58,406 nt of DNA from Acanthaster planci (taxonomy: Eukaryota; Echinodermata; Asteroidea; Valvatida; Acanthasteridae): NCBI RefSeq assembly GCF_001949145.1, contig NW_019091545.1, forward strand, positions 253,537 through 311,942, written 5' to 3'. The notes under the pieces are model-generated. The model had not been told where the DNA came from. It worked only from the letters and a program-made list of their open reading frames with translations, and ran no database searches. The stretch's first letter is position 1. Every line of letters begins with the position of its first letter. Made by a program: the position numbers and the translations under genes. This document shows, one piece after another, positions 12,723-22,473 of this stretch.

Positions 12723-13175
12723 GTTTAGAAAACTACGCTGAGTTCTTTTTTTACTTAAACAGGAACATTCTTTTCTGTGTAAAGGAAAATAATTTATGTT
12801 ACTTTTGCAAAGCTTCCTGTTATCTCTCACGTTGTAAGCCATCTCTCCACCTTTTGCAGGTGTTAAAAAATCAAAATCTCACGAGTTTATCCGTGTGTTC
12901 CACTAAGACCCTGACGAGGAGGTGTTGTGTGATACTGTTCTAGTTCTGAGAACAGTGTTCTTGAGTCGTGTTGCCGCTGTTCTAGCGCGAGAACAAGAAC
13001 AGGCCGCTCGAACTCAGCCAGCTTCGTTTCCATGATGTACTCAGAGTACTAGTACTTCGCCTCCACGGCCTGTTCAACAAAGTGAAGAGTAACCTGAAGG
13101 GACGAGGTTGCCGGTTCCGGTATCCTACAAATAAAATTACGCGACAGGGGAAAGTCCCGTCGTGGCATATACGCA
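12723..13175. other. Upstream region of IFI6/27-like copy A
   Basis: No coding exon was identified. This region lies just 5' of the putative non-coding first exon of the IFI6/27-like gene and is a likely promoter-proximal stretch. I could not pick out a convincing TATA box. Confidence 0.3.
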
Positions 13176-13219
13176 CCTACGTATGTATCTGGTTATCGTG
13201 CTTAGTTTCGACTTTGTTG
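13176..13219 (+). other. Putative 5' non-coding exon end of IFI6/27-like copy A
   Basis: A donor site at TTTGTTG|GTAAGT (exon end 13,219) and about 45 bases before it resemble the region ending at 26,381 upstream of copy B (TTTGTTG|GTGAGT). Both share ACGTAT...CTGG and a TTCGAYTTTGTTG context. Conservation of the donor suggests a non-coding first exon spliced to the coding exon at 14,012. It would need transcript data to confirm. Confidence 0.42.
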
Positions 13220-14011
13220 GTAAGTTTCTCGAATGTAAGAAATTCAGAGCTTTGCTTGTAATAACAGAATCAGGATCGGGACTTTAATCTGATGAAACGA
13301 TGGACAGTGACGTGACTCATTCGATTTATGACGAATTACCGTTTCACCTGTCAATTGGTTGCCGATGATGGATGCTTTGCCGCTCCCGTCCCCCGGAAAT
13401 CCTGGCTCTGTTCATTACAATTCAAGTGGCTCGACGTAGTTGGTTGACGTCAAGGGTGTTGGTCTTGGGAGTGTGTACTTTTTTTGATCTGCAGTGGGTC
13501 TAGGGTAGGATCATCCCCCGGAGTAAATTTTATTTATAATTTCATATAGAATCGCCAAAGGGTTAAAAGCTCTCTACACATGAGCAATTATTAATATACA
13601 GTGTAATGAACAGTGCTGCTACTTTCGTAAACATTTATCTTGTCTGCTCATCTACCTCTAGTCTTGCACATTTTTGAAATGGAATTATAATTTGAAGTTT
13701 ACTATCTCTTTGGTTGGCAGGTTTAGAACTTTCACCAAAAGCAGAGAACCGGGAAAAACATCTCATGATTTTTGCATATTAACATTGAATTTCAAAATGG
13801 GACAACTCTGTTATTTTTGTGCTGTAGACATCCTGAAAAATATTTGACAGGTGTCACTCACTGTTGACAATATGATAAATTACCGGCCCGTGTCTACTGC
13901 TGAGGTGGGTTTGTTCTGATGCACATAAAGTGGCAGGTAACCAATCCAATGCTATTTCGTTTCATTCGTGCTTTATGTAGTTCAGTTGAGACGTTCCCAA
14001 GAGCAAGAAAG

Positions 14012-14826
14012 ATGGATACGATGAAATCACTCCTGCTGTTGTGTGTGTTGTTGCTGACCTATCCAAAGATGGCTGGAGGTATGCCGATATGCTTGTCTGC
14101 AGAAATGAGTGCAAATAGTAGAAACCAGATAACATGCAGGCATAAGTGTAACAATGTATCAATTTGTTTCATATAATAATGTAAAACAACTATGAAAGCA
14201 TAAAGCTGTTTTGGGTGAGCCAGAGATGAAATATGGCTTGAATTGATTCAAATGTTAATTTATTTAGATTGATGATTATAATCTCATAACACTTCCAATC
14301 CGTCTTGATTACCCCCTCATTGATTGAAGAGAGCCAAGTGGTAGCCATGCGACTACAACACATGCTTTTTATAGTCATTTGTGAATCAGTGAAGAACATT
14401 TCCCTCTAAAGAAACCTGTATTGCCAGGAAAATTGCACCCTCTTTTAGTTCTGCATGGAATAGATACTCAACAATGTATAAACTTACAAGAAACTTTCAG
14501 CATGCCTTTATTCTTCAAGAAATGCTTACAGCTAAATTTTGTGTCACTGTTCAGGTGGTCCATTTTGCTATTACTCTTGTTTGGGCATTATTGTTGTCGG
14601 GACTCCGGTAATTGGCCGTGCTGTTGTCCAGTTGCTGGGCTTCACATCATCTGGAATTGCAGCAGGATCTTTGGCAGCTTGGATAATGTCCCAGTATGGT
14701 GGTGCGGTGCCTGCAGGCGGCTGGTTTGCAAATTTACAGTCAATTGGAGCAACTGAAAGGACCATAAAATTTGCTTTGAGCTCAGTATCAGACTGGTGTC
14801 ATGCTATCTGTGTCCCTTTTCCATAG
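14012..14826 (+). CDS. IFI6/IFI27 (ISG12)-like small hydrophobic protein, copy A
   Basis: Two coding exons, 14,012-14,078 and 14,555-14,826, join in phase (G|GT) to give 112 residues ending CVPFP. Exon 1 encodes a signal peptide (MDTMKSLLLLCVLLLTYPKM). Exon 2 encodes the ISG12 domain: LLGFTSSGIAAGSLAAWIMS, then YGGAVPAGGW and LQSIGA, the glycine/alanine-rich pattern of the family. In vertebrates these are interferon-induced, membrane-embedded proteins of mitochondria or ER that affect apoptosis and antiviral state. Here a cleavable signal replaces the longer N-terminus. The initiator ATG is preceded by GAAAG and is the first in the exon after a plausible acceptor at 13,979. It is duplicated at 27,074-27,857. 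Compared with copy B the C-terminal third differs most. Function in this animal is unknown. Confidence 0.85.
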
Positions 14827-15009
14827 ATTTGCTAGTGATGTCAATTTGAAGATCACAAGGCACAGTCCCCATTAGTTAGTGTTACTACACCAGAGGGAAG
14901 CATTGTTCAAAAATACACATCAATTGAAGATAAGTGTGGCAGAGCCAGAAATGTTTATGTTATTAAGTACACGTTTTTACATAGAAGTAGTTCCCCTTTA
15001 AAAATGTTT

Positions 15010-16090
15010 AACTTTAGTTTAGAGTTCTTGATTTTTTTCTAGTAGTGTGCCCCCTGTTCATTTGTCTAAGCCCTAGCTTCCCCCATATAGAGTTACCACA
15101 TGGTCTGGTCACACTCAGTGTAGCAGATCAGCAGAGACCAGTCACCTTCACATGTACCTATGTATTGTTCCTCCTAACTGAAGTGTGTTTTTTCTGCTTG
15201 AGTCCTATTCTGCTAGAAGTCAGTGGTGAGTTTCTAAACTTTTCTTTTTCATGTAAAGTTAATTTTCCCCTCTGTCCCAATATTATTTAGTTTCTAAACC
15301 TTTTTTGCCAAGGTTTTTCAATTTTCTTTCTGCGTATTAGTTTTCTGAATCACTAGAGTTTTCCTAAGTTTGTCTAACTTTTATGCCTAGAAACACACTA
15401 TAAGCTTAAATATCCTCTTTTAGATCTATACTTATCTGATTTTCTCATATTTTCTTAACTTTCTTACTCTTTTTAGTTTAGGAATGTTAGTGATGTATAA
15501 GTATTTCCATCCATTTGCCTCAGAACATGCTTTTCTTTGTCTTCTCTTCGTTAGTTGATTGTTTATTTGGACTTGCCAGGGGATTTGAATACTTAATGAG
15601 TCCCATAGACCTGTGCACATTTTGGTTTTACGATGTTAATCCCTGCTCTCCTTCCTGTTCTGTGTAGTTCATGCACAAGAAATTTTGTTGTTTCTTATAC
15701 ATGTATGTATGTTCTCTACTTCTCTTGTTTTCCTACAGATTGAAGTCTGAGTGTAAACTCATAAGGTCCATTTTTACGCACTGTGTTGGGTTTGGGTTTT
15801 GAGTCTTTGAAAGTCTTAGTCTTTGGGTGTTTTCAGTCCTTGAGTCCTTTTAGTTTATTTAGCATTTTTCCTGTACTTTTTAACACTCCTCAGTCCTCCA
15901 GCAGGTGGAGGATTGACGAGGGTTAGGGTTAATAAATTATTTTTTGTCCCTTTTTTTGTAGTTAAATATTGGTGTCTGACTCCTTGTTAATTCAGTTTCC
16001 TGCGACTTCTCCTTCAAAGATCCTTGGTTTAGTTAGAGTTTTTGTTGTTTTGCTAATTCCCCATAGTGTGCCATTTTTCCCTGTTACATA
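15010..16090. mobile_element. About 1.1-kb insertion in the 3' flank of IFI6/27-like copy A
   Basis: The flank of copy B runs from the stop codon to the motif ATT-CAACCA within about 200 bases, whereas in copy A the same motif lies 1.3 kb downstream. The extra DNA (about 15,010-16,090) is absent from B. Its right end (15,930-16,085) recurs in inverted orientation at 17,797-17,945, which marks it as a dispersed element. It contains a telomere-like AGGGTTAGGGTTAAT at about 15,916. Exact left border not defined. Confidence 0.5.
15930..16085 (+). repeat. Dispersed repeat end (inverted partner at 17,797-17,945)
   Basis: Shared blocks with the complement of 17,797-17,945 include TTGGTGTC, ATTCAGTTTCCTGCGACTT, TCCTTCAAAGATCCTT, TTTAGTTAGA and CCCCATAG-GTGCCATTTT. 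About 150 bases align with high similarity. Confidence 0.8.
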
Positions 16091-16099
16091 AGCAGCATA

Positions 16100-17120
16100 A
16101 AAAGGTGTTACAAGAAAAAACGAGTTTGCAAAAACCTCATGACATTCAACCAATATTCCCTATTCATGTTTGGATGAGTTGAGAAAAGCACTTTGGAGAA
16201 CTTTTTCTTTCATTGACAATTAATTATGGCTCCGCAGGTTTTCCTGTAGACATCTTTATGGCTTGTTGTTGTTCATGTTATAGTTCAAATGTCTTGATCC
16301 ATATTTGTTAATTTTATTTTGTGCATACATTTTTAACTGGTGATACGTTTCATTGTCTGTATAGCAATTTTGAGCTTAAAGGAATTTCTTTGGACTTTGT
16401 GGGTAATAATTACTGTTATGGCACTCTCTAGCAATGAAGTGCATGTACTACCCTAAGTGCCTTCCAATAGATTACCGTAGCGTTTCCAAGAAAGTAGTGG
16501 ATGGGGTATGGTAGGACCTCATTTAAAGAAAGTTTTTCGTAACATTAGAAACATTTTTATCGACTATATTTTGCAGTTTTGCTTTAGTCTACTGAATGCA
16601 ATGCAGTACTATTCTATTTTGGACTCTGTATTTATACAGCAAAGATCTGTCATAAGCAGATTTAGATGTCTTTGTCTAAATTTAGTATATGAAAGGAAGA
16701 TGTTTGAAATAGGATATGTTGTTATTGTTGCACATCGCAAGAAGTTTGCTTCTGACAAAGAGATATACCATAATTTTTTATGTTGATCATGGCATCAACG
16801 TTTTGCATTGGCTTCAAAGAAGTCTTAATCTGATATCAATTTTCAAATACTTGCCTTACATCTCAAATAACAAGTTCATTATGTAAAAAGAAAGTTTCCA
16901 TTAGAGATGTGTTAATCTTCACTTGTTTAATTACAAGCAAATCACATCAGGTCACCAATCTGGTCATAAGTAACAAAAATGAGCCAAAACAAAGGACTGC
17001 CTTTGTCACAGTTCATTTGAGTAGCTTGCGACGACTTGACTCAAGACTAGGCACCTTGCGATGAACTTGTGATGGACATGTGAAGATAATAGTACAGGGA
17101 TTTGGTACAAAACTGCACGA
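16100..17120 (+). repeat. Duplicated non-coding 3' flank of IFI6/27-like copy A
   Basis: This region aligns with 28,030-28,900 downstream of copy B. The best part (16,981-17,118 against 28,760-28,897) is nearly identical, including CAAAACAAAGGACT, GCGACGACTTGACTCAAGAC and CTTGTGATGGACATGTGAAG. Outside that core the similarity is patchy. It has no open frame conserved between the copies, so it is not an extra coding exon. Confidence 0.75.
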
Positions 17121-17650
17121 AGGTGCAAAAGTTCAGCCTGGTTCATTGTGTATTGTCTCATTTGACCACTACTACATCTAATTCTTAGAAAACCTTGGAT
17201 ATCTTAGTCGGATTTATAGATCATAGAAGCTCATGTTTGTTTAGCCAATTGTCAAAATAATGACGAGCCACTTCACCGGTAACGGGGGACAAAACATCTA
17301 AGGAATGCATTTTCCAAAGTTCAACTGAATAATTTTTGACTCGGTTGGAAACTGAAAGGACTTACTTGTGCAAGAAAAGTTGTAAAGACTTTTAACTTGA
17401 TGAGTAACAATATTAATGCATCATTGTACAATTCTTAGAATGATGAATTTCATTGTAATGCCTGCAGTAACAATTATTGTCACTATACTGAACTTAACAA
17501 TTTTCAGTATTTCTTCAGTACTAGAGAATGTGCAATTTAGATTGAGCTAGATAAATAATGAAGATAAAGTACGTTCTTGAAAAGGGTGTGTAAATCTTTC
17601 TCCAATGTGCATGCGTGTCATTTCTTCTTGTAAATGCATGCGTCGCCTCG

Positions 17651-17683
17651 CTGATTCGACCAATCAGATTAAAGTATGCAAAT
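17651..17683 (+). promoter_or_regulatory. Clustered CCAAT box and octamer
   Basis: GACCAATCAG (17,659-17,667) is a full NF-Y consensus. It is followed 8 bases later by ATGCAAAT (17,676-17,683), the POU/Oct octamer. The CCAAT box lies in a small inverted repeat (CTGATT...AATCAG). It sits about 1 kb upstream of the first recognised B-box/NHL exon and could mark that gene's promoter. The position is seen; the function is inferred. Confidence 0.4.
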
Positions 17684-17796
17684 TGCCCCGCAAAAACGTA
17701 GGTTTGAAAAGACTATAACCGGTACAGCGCCCAGTGGAAGAAGACTTTCGAGGGATTGTCAATGCTTTGTGTGGCGATCTTGTTAAGTTTATGTAT

Positions 17797-17945
17797 AACG
17801 GGGAAAATGGCACTCTATGGGGAACTCGAAAAACAACAAAACTTCTAACTAAATTAAGGATCTTTGAAGGAAAAGTCGCAGGAAACTGAATAAATAAGGA
17901 CTCCGACACCAACATTTGACTTCAAAAAAATAATTTATTAACCAA
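17797..17945 (-). repeat. Dispersed repeat end, inverted copy of 15,930-16,085
   Basis: Read on the minus strand it matches the right end of the insertion in copy A. The region continues into an A-run (17,944-17,960), so an RNA-derived origin for part of the element is possible but not shown. Confidence 0.78.
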
Positions 17946-18664
17946 AAAAAAAAAAAAAACCAACCCAGCATTACAACCCCCAAGTCCCCAGAGCAGTGAC
18001 TTGGAATCCTTCAAGTAGGCTTAGAGTTGAACCCTTCTCAACTGCCAAAAATGGAAAGATTTTTTTCTCCCTATCTTCCAGAGAGGATTATACAATTAGT
18101 GCTTGAAAGCTAAGGTTGCTCGGGGGAAGAACGGAATTCCACACATCAGTACAGCATTTCTCACCCACATTAGTCTGGGTCGGGTCTCCTAGTGATATTA
18201 CCCCTGCCCAGCTGCTTCCCCCGTCCTCCCCCACTTTGCCGGGCTCCGGGGATTTCTCCGCTTCAAACAGAAGGGCAAACATGGTGGTGGGACCGCAGTG
18301 CATTGTGTAGAGTCAAGGAGCAGCATGCATAATTAAGTAGTAATAGGCACATGGGAAATTTGCGTATGTAGGCTGGGCAGGGGAATGTGAATGGAGGAGA
18401 CTTCATGGGCATCATTATGACTTTCCAAGTAGTGAGAAATCATATACCTGCGCTAGTAGGAGAAAGCGATAGTATGTCCTTTACAGTCCAATTTAGCAGG
18501 GAAAACTTTGAGGCCTTTATTATTAGGAAACTTTCAGGATTTTTCTCTAGGGGTTTGTACACATGGGGTCCAGGTATGGAAGTCTTTCTGTCCAGGCTGT
18601 TATAAGAATTTGAAAATTGAATTGTTTTTGTGCTCAAAAGTTTCCTTGCCCTGTGTGTTGACAG

Positions 18665-20362
18665 GATNACGGTTTTGCCAGATACACGTATACAAGGCCT
18701 GAAAACCAATTTTCATTTGATGGAAATCACTCTCAGGAGGTCTCTCAGCTGGTGAAAGTGGCACATTTAAAAGATGAGACTAAATGCCACAAACACAAAG
18801 GGGAAGGGAAACACTTTTACTGTGAAACATGTCAAGAGTTAATCTGCCGAGATTGTAGGGTTGTGGACCATCGTAAACCTGAACACCACTCTATGGATTC
18901 TAAGGAGGCTTCTCTCAAATACAAGCAATCACTGATGAGAGATATGCTTCCAGACTTAACCACAGACATAAAACGACTGGAACAATCTTTGGCTGCTTCA
19001 TCTCGAGCACAGCAAAGGTTTACGGAGAATGTCACAATGACTGTAAAAGCTGTACAGGACAGAGCGGCTAAAATGAGAGCGGAGATAACATCTCAAGAGA
19101 AAAAGTTGATTGGTGAGATCAATCAAACTCAGCAGGATCGCAACAGAATGTTCGAGGAGCATCAGAAAACAATAAGCACTATGCTACAAGGAAAACAAAA
19201 TTCACTGGTGATGGCCAAAGAAATCACCGATACTGCATCAGAACGTGGCTTTCTGTCCCTCTATCCTATCATCAGCAAGGACTTGATATCACTGAAGAGG
19301 CCAAATCCTCCCAAGATTGACCACGAGCTGTCGTATCTGAATTTTACTCCAGATCCAAGGATTGATAAACTGAACCTTGGCAAAATCAAGTTGAAAATTG
19401 ACAAGTGGGACAAGCGTCACGAGTTTGGCAAACGAGGAAGCAGTCGAGGAAAGTTTGATATGGCTCGAGGTATTGCCGCAGCACAAACGGGGGATGTTGC
19501 TGTGGCAGATTGTTGGAACAAGCGAGTGGTGATCTGCGACAATGAGGGTCAACACAAGAAGTACATTCCCCTGCAATCACGTAAGCCTACTGACACACAA
19601 ACATACAATTACAATGTATTTTTGTCAAATCACACAGCAAACCAGATAATCCATATCACAGGGACTAAAGGTGCATTAGATCATTAATGTTCTCAAAATA
19701 AATGTTATTTACTTTGCTTTTCTTCTTTAATCCCAGGTCCATGGGACACTGCAACTATCCACAATCATGACAATCAGTTGGTGGTTGTAGATGACACCAA
19801 GTATGTCAAGGTGTTCGATAAGAAGAACAAGCTGGCCTTCCAGTTCCCCACAGTGCCACAGAGTGAGGTTGACAAGACAGAAGTGAACCTCTGCAGTGTA
19901 GCAGTCAGGAAGGATGGCACCATCCTAGTGGGTGATGTCAAGAGGATGGTGTGGACGGAGCATAGACCCACTGATGGTCAGCTCCTACACACCGTACCGG
20001 TGCAGACTCCACCTTACTTCCTGGCTGTTGACGACTGCTCTGATAGAGTCGTGGTCTGTGGAAGCAACAAACAGAAAGTGGATATTGCTTCTAGCAATGG
20101 TAGAATACTGGCTAGCATCAAACCAACTATCAGTGGTCCCCCTGTCATGCACTGCTTTGGTGTCTGCTGCAGCAGTTCAGAAATTTACATTGCAGTATGC
20201 AATGAGCCCGGCACTGGTCACATTCACCACTATGACCTGGATGGCATTTTTCTCACCTGCCTGGCTCAGGGTCTGTACTCACCTCGTGGAATCACATTCA
20301 CATCGGATGAGCAGCTGGCAGTGGCAGATAAATACTCAGTCAAGAGATATCACAAGGTGTGA
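18665..20362 (+). CDS. B-box / coiled-coil / NHL-type beta-propeller protein (TRIM2/3-like, no RING seen)
   Basis: Two exons, 18,665-19,580 and 19,737-20,362, are joined in phase (C|GT) and give 513 residues. The first is preceded by an acceptor (TGTTGACAG), so at least one upstream exon is missing. Around residues 40-75 is a B-box 2 zinc finger: CHKH, then CETC, CRDC and HRKPEHH. A long amphipathic stretch (about residues 85-190, rich in K, Q and E) is the coiled coil. From about residue 235 there are NHL-like blades (GKFDMARGIAAAQTGDVAVA near the start, LYSPRGITFTSDEQLAVADK near the stop). TRIM-NHL proteins act as E3 ligases or RNA-binding regulators through RING and NHL parts. I could not find a RING exon between the IFI6/27-like gene and this exon, so ligase activity cannot be claimed. 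One base (18,668) is an N and leaves the second codon undetermined. Confidence 0.8.
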
Positions 20363-20433
20363 TGTCATCCAAGACACCAAACGAGATTTGAAGCTTTTCA
20401 TGGTGGAGGTAGCAGGTAAACTGCATGTAGGTA

Positions 20434-20510
20434 GGTTTGCGGTAGTACCATGGATCTCTCTTCTTTGAGCAAGTGGGATTCTAACCCCAAACCCACGGTG
20501 CTACCGCAAA
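20434..20510. repeat. Short hairpin (77 bases) just 3' of the B-box/NHL gene
   Basis: TTTGCGGTAGTACCATGGAT (20,436-20,455) is complementary, with three differences, to ACCCACGGTGCTACCGCAAA (20,491-20,510). The loop is about 35 bases. It starts about 70 bases after the stop codon, so it may lie in the 3' UTR. It may be a tiny palindromic MITE. Confidence 0.65.
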
Positions 20511-20713
20511 TATATCTAAAGACATCAAACATCAATCTCCTGCATTATCATTAATCTGATGTGCAACAGCAAATGCTGATGAGATTGTCCAGTCACTGCA
20601 GCACCAATCACCCTTCACATTTCACAACTCTNAAATCTTCAAATCAAATATATGTCCATTGTCCTCACTATATTTCTGTCACAGTATGAAACTTATCTTT
20701 TTAACTACTTAGC

Positions 20714-21937
20714 TTGGAATCAGCTCATAATCGTTTTCGTCTACAGAAACTCGTTGCTGGACTCACCTGTGGCTGGCTACGGACGCCGGGGGAACTACCC
20801 GTATCTCCTAGCCAGCCTAAAGACGAAGTGAGATGCCGCCTTAAGTCAAGAGATTCACCGACAAGCCCCAGCCCACATTGCCTCTGTGATACAGGACATT
20901 CACTGTACGTTTCTGAGAGAGAACTTAGGACCATTCACAAGGCTCAGGAGGAACAGAGCAAGGCGGTGAAGGGCATTAGCGTTGGCACGACTCCTCCTGG
21001 TTGTGTTACCTCATCTGTGGCACAAATGAAACAGAATCATGATTCCAGTGGGTCAGACGTAAAGAGTTGTGGGCAAGATCAGGAATTTGAAACCGGACTT
21101 ATATTTTTGGCGGGCTTCACTGTGGCTAGAGCACTGTTTGACGTTGCTTCTTTGGCTGCTCTCTGCAGTGCTATTTACATTGCTGCCTTGATCATTGGAG
21201 CTCCCTCGGTGGCCATTGCTGGCACTTACGCAGCTACAGCCGCTGTTTCTGCTGTTTTCGTTGAGATGGCAGTTGTTCTCTTTGTTGCTGTTTCTGGAAA
21301 AGGCAGCAATGCAGGGTCTGTGGTTACTCATGAAAATCGAAGGAGCGCTGATGAAGGCACATTGAAATTGCCGGATAGTAAAGATAGTCAGACTGGGGTC
21401 CTGGATTGTTCGTTTATTGCTACTGCTGTTATCAAAAACGACAAACCAAATTTCATTTCATCGTTAGAAAATCAAGAAAGTGGAGGGCTAGTCAAGTCAG
21501 AGACCGCACTTGGAGTTGAGCCCAACACGCTACTTGCCACGGCTCTTGGCTTCGTAGGAGTGTTTTTCGTTAGGGCTCCGAATGGCGTCATTGTTGCGGT
21601 CGCTGTGGTGGTCTACTTGTGCATTATCGCGGCTTTCGTCGCTGTCGTTGTGACCGGTGCTGGTGAAATGGTGAGAAGCTTCGACCCCTGTGCTCGGCTG
21701 GCTTGGCGGTGGAGCTGGGGCCAGTCGGACTCTGCGCACAAGATGACACTGCAACTTGGCACGGGCCTTGGCTGTGTCGTCGTTGTCGCTGTCGTGGTCG
21801 CAGCTTCTTTCCCCAAAGCCGCTGCTGTAGCTTCTGTTTTTGTTTCAGCTGTTCCGTCATCTGCAGTGTTTGCCTCGACTGCAATTTCTCTCAAAGACAA
21901 AGGCGAAGACCGAGTGTTAGTGCCCACAAACCTCTAA
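20714..21937 (+). CDS. Unidentified multi-pass membrane protein (open frame of 408 codons)
   Basis: A single open frame runs from a possible splice acceptor (CTACTTAG, 20,712) to TAA at 21,937. It has no ATG until 21,026, which would give 303 residues. Either an upstream exon supplies the start or translation begins at MKQNHDSSG. The first ~125 residues are polar. Three hydrophobic stretches follow (from about residue 127, including LFDVASLAALCSAIYIAALI), then a polar loop of about 75 residues, then two or three more (such as GVIVAVAVVVYLCIIAAFVA), and a final hydrophobic Ala/Val-rich segment ending near the C-terminus. No known family was recognised. Length and amphipathic organisation argue for a real gene, but Ala/Val/Gly-rich composition can also arise from chance frames in GC-rich DNA. 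The minus strand is also open over part of this region. Confidence 0.5.
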   Translation: MESAHNRFRLQKLVAGLTCGWLRTPGELPVSPSQPKDEVRCRLKSRDSPTSPSPHCLCDTGHSLYVSERELRTIHKAQEEQSKAVKGISVGTTPPGCVTSSVAQMKQNHDSSGSDVKSCGQDQEFETGLIFLAGFTVARALFDVASLAALCSAIYIAALIIGAPSVAIAGTYAATAAVSAVFVEMAVVLFVAVSGKGSNAGSVVTHENRRSADEGTLKLPDSKDSQTGVLDCSFIATAVIKNDKPNFISSLENQESGGLVKSETALGVEPNTLLATALGFVGVFFVRAPNGVIVAVAVVVYLCIIAAFVAVVVTGAGEMVRSFDPCARLAWRWSWGQSDSAHKMTLQLGTGLGCVVVVAVVVAASFPKAAAVASVFVSAVPSSAVFASTAISLKDKGEDRVLVPTNL

Positions 21938-22263
21938 GGAATAAGATGTGTCATTCCTCAATGCCAAGACTAGGAGACACAAACTGAAGCCAAGAAAGTT
22001 ATCGCAGTTGATGGTCATTGCATTAATGTCATTGGAACCAGGAACAAAGTTCTTATCGCGGGGGAGGGCGTTCTGAACTATAAATGCCCGTCTTTCAAAT
22101 ACCGCGTACATAAAGAGAAGGAAATGTAACAAAAAGGTCACAATAATATCGTGAGAAGACGATTTACGAGCCAAATTCCAAACCAGTTGTTTTATTTAAA
22201 AAAATATTAAAAGTTTAAAAAAAATCCTGGACGAGGATTGCACTGTCCATCTATCCACGCTAT

Positions 22264-22473
22264 CATTCGACCACCAGAATTAGAAGCTATTACTGCGGTG
22301 GCACGACACTCATGGAAACATGGTACGCGTGCGTTACATGCCTCTTTGACCAATAGGGTATCGTGATTTACCAAATGCACGCGCGCGTCAAGCTGAAGAA
22401 TGTGCATGTGAATGCGGCACTGATTTTATTATAGAGATCAGTGGAATGCGGTGCCACTGCAGTTATGGCGTCT
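22264..22473 (+). repeat. Dispersed repeat with CCAAT box, copy 2
   Basis: Same orientation as copy 1 at 10,523. It has about 30 extra bases (ATTTTATTATAGAGATCAGT region) before the shared GCGGTGCCACTGCAGTTATG end. It keeps the GACCAATAGG motif and GCGTTACATGCCTCTTTGAC block. Confidence 0.75.

Noticed and set aside
13200-13222. ISRE-like sequence (CAAAGTCGAAACT on the minus strand) upstream of IFI6/27-like copy A
   Set aside because: One mismatch to GAAANNGAAACT, two in the corresponding site of copy B, and it lies inside the putative transcribed leader; too weak to report as a regulatory site.
18088-18310. Open frames on both strands of 65-72 codons
   Set aside because: Considered as the missing RING exon; there is no C3HC4 cysteine pattern in either frame.
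21613-21927. Thr/Arg-rich minus frames inside the membrane ORF
   Set aside because: They are reverse complements of GTN-rich hydrophobic codons. I kept the plus frame because it is the longest and has alternating polar and hydrophobic segments.
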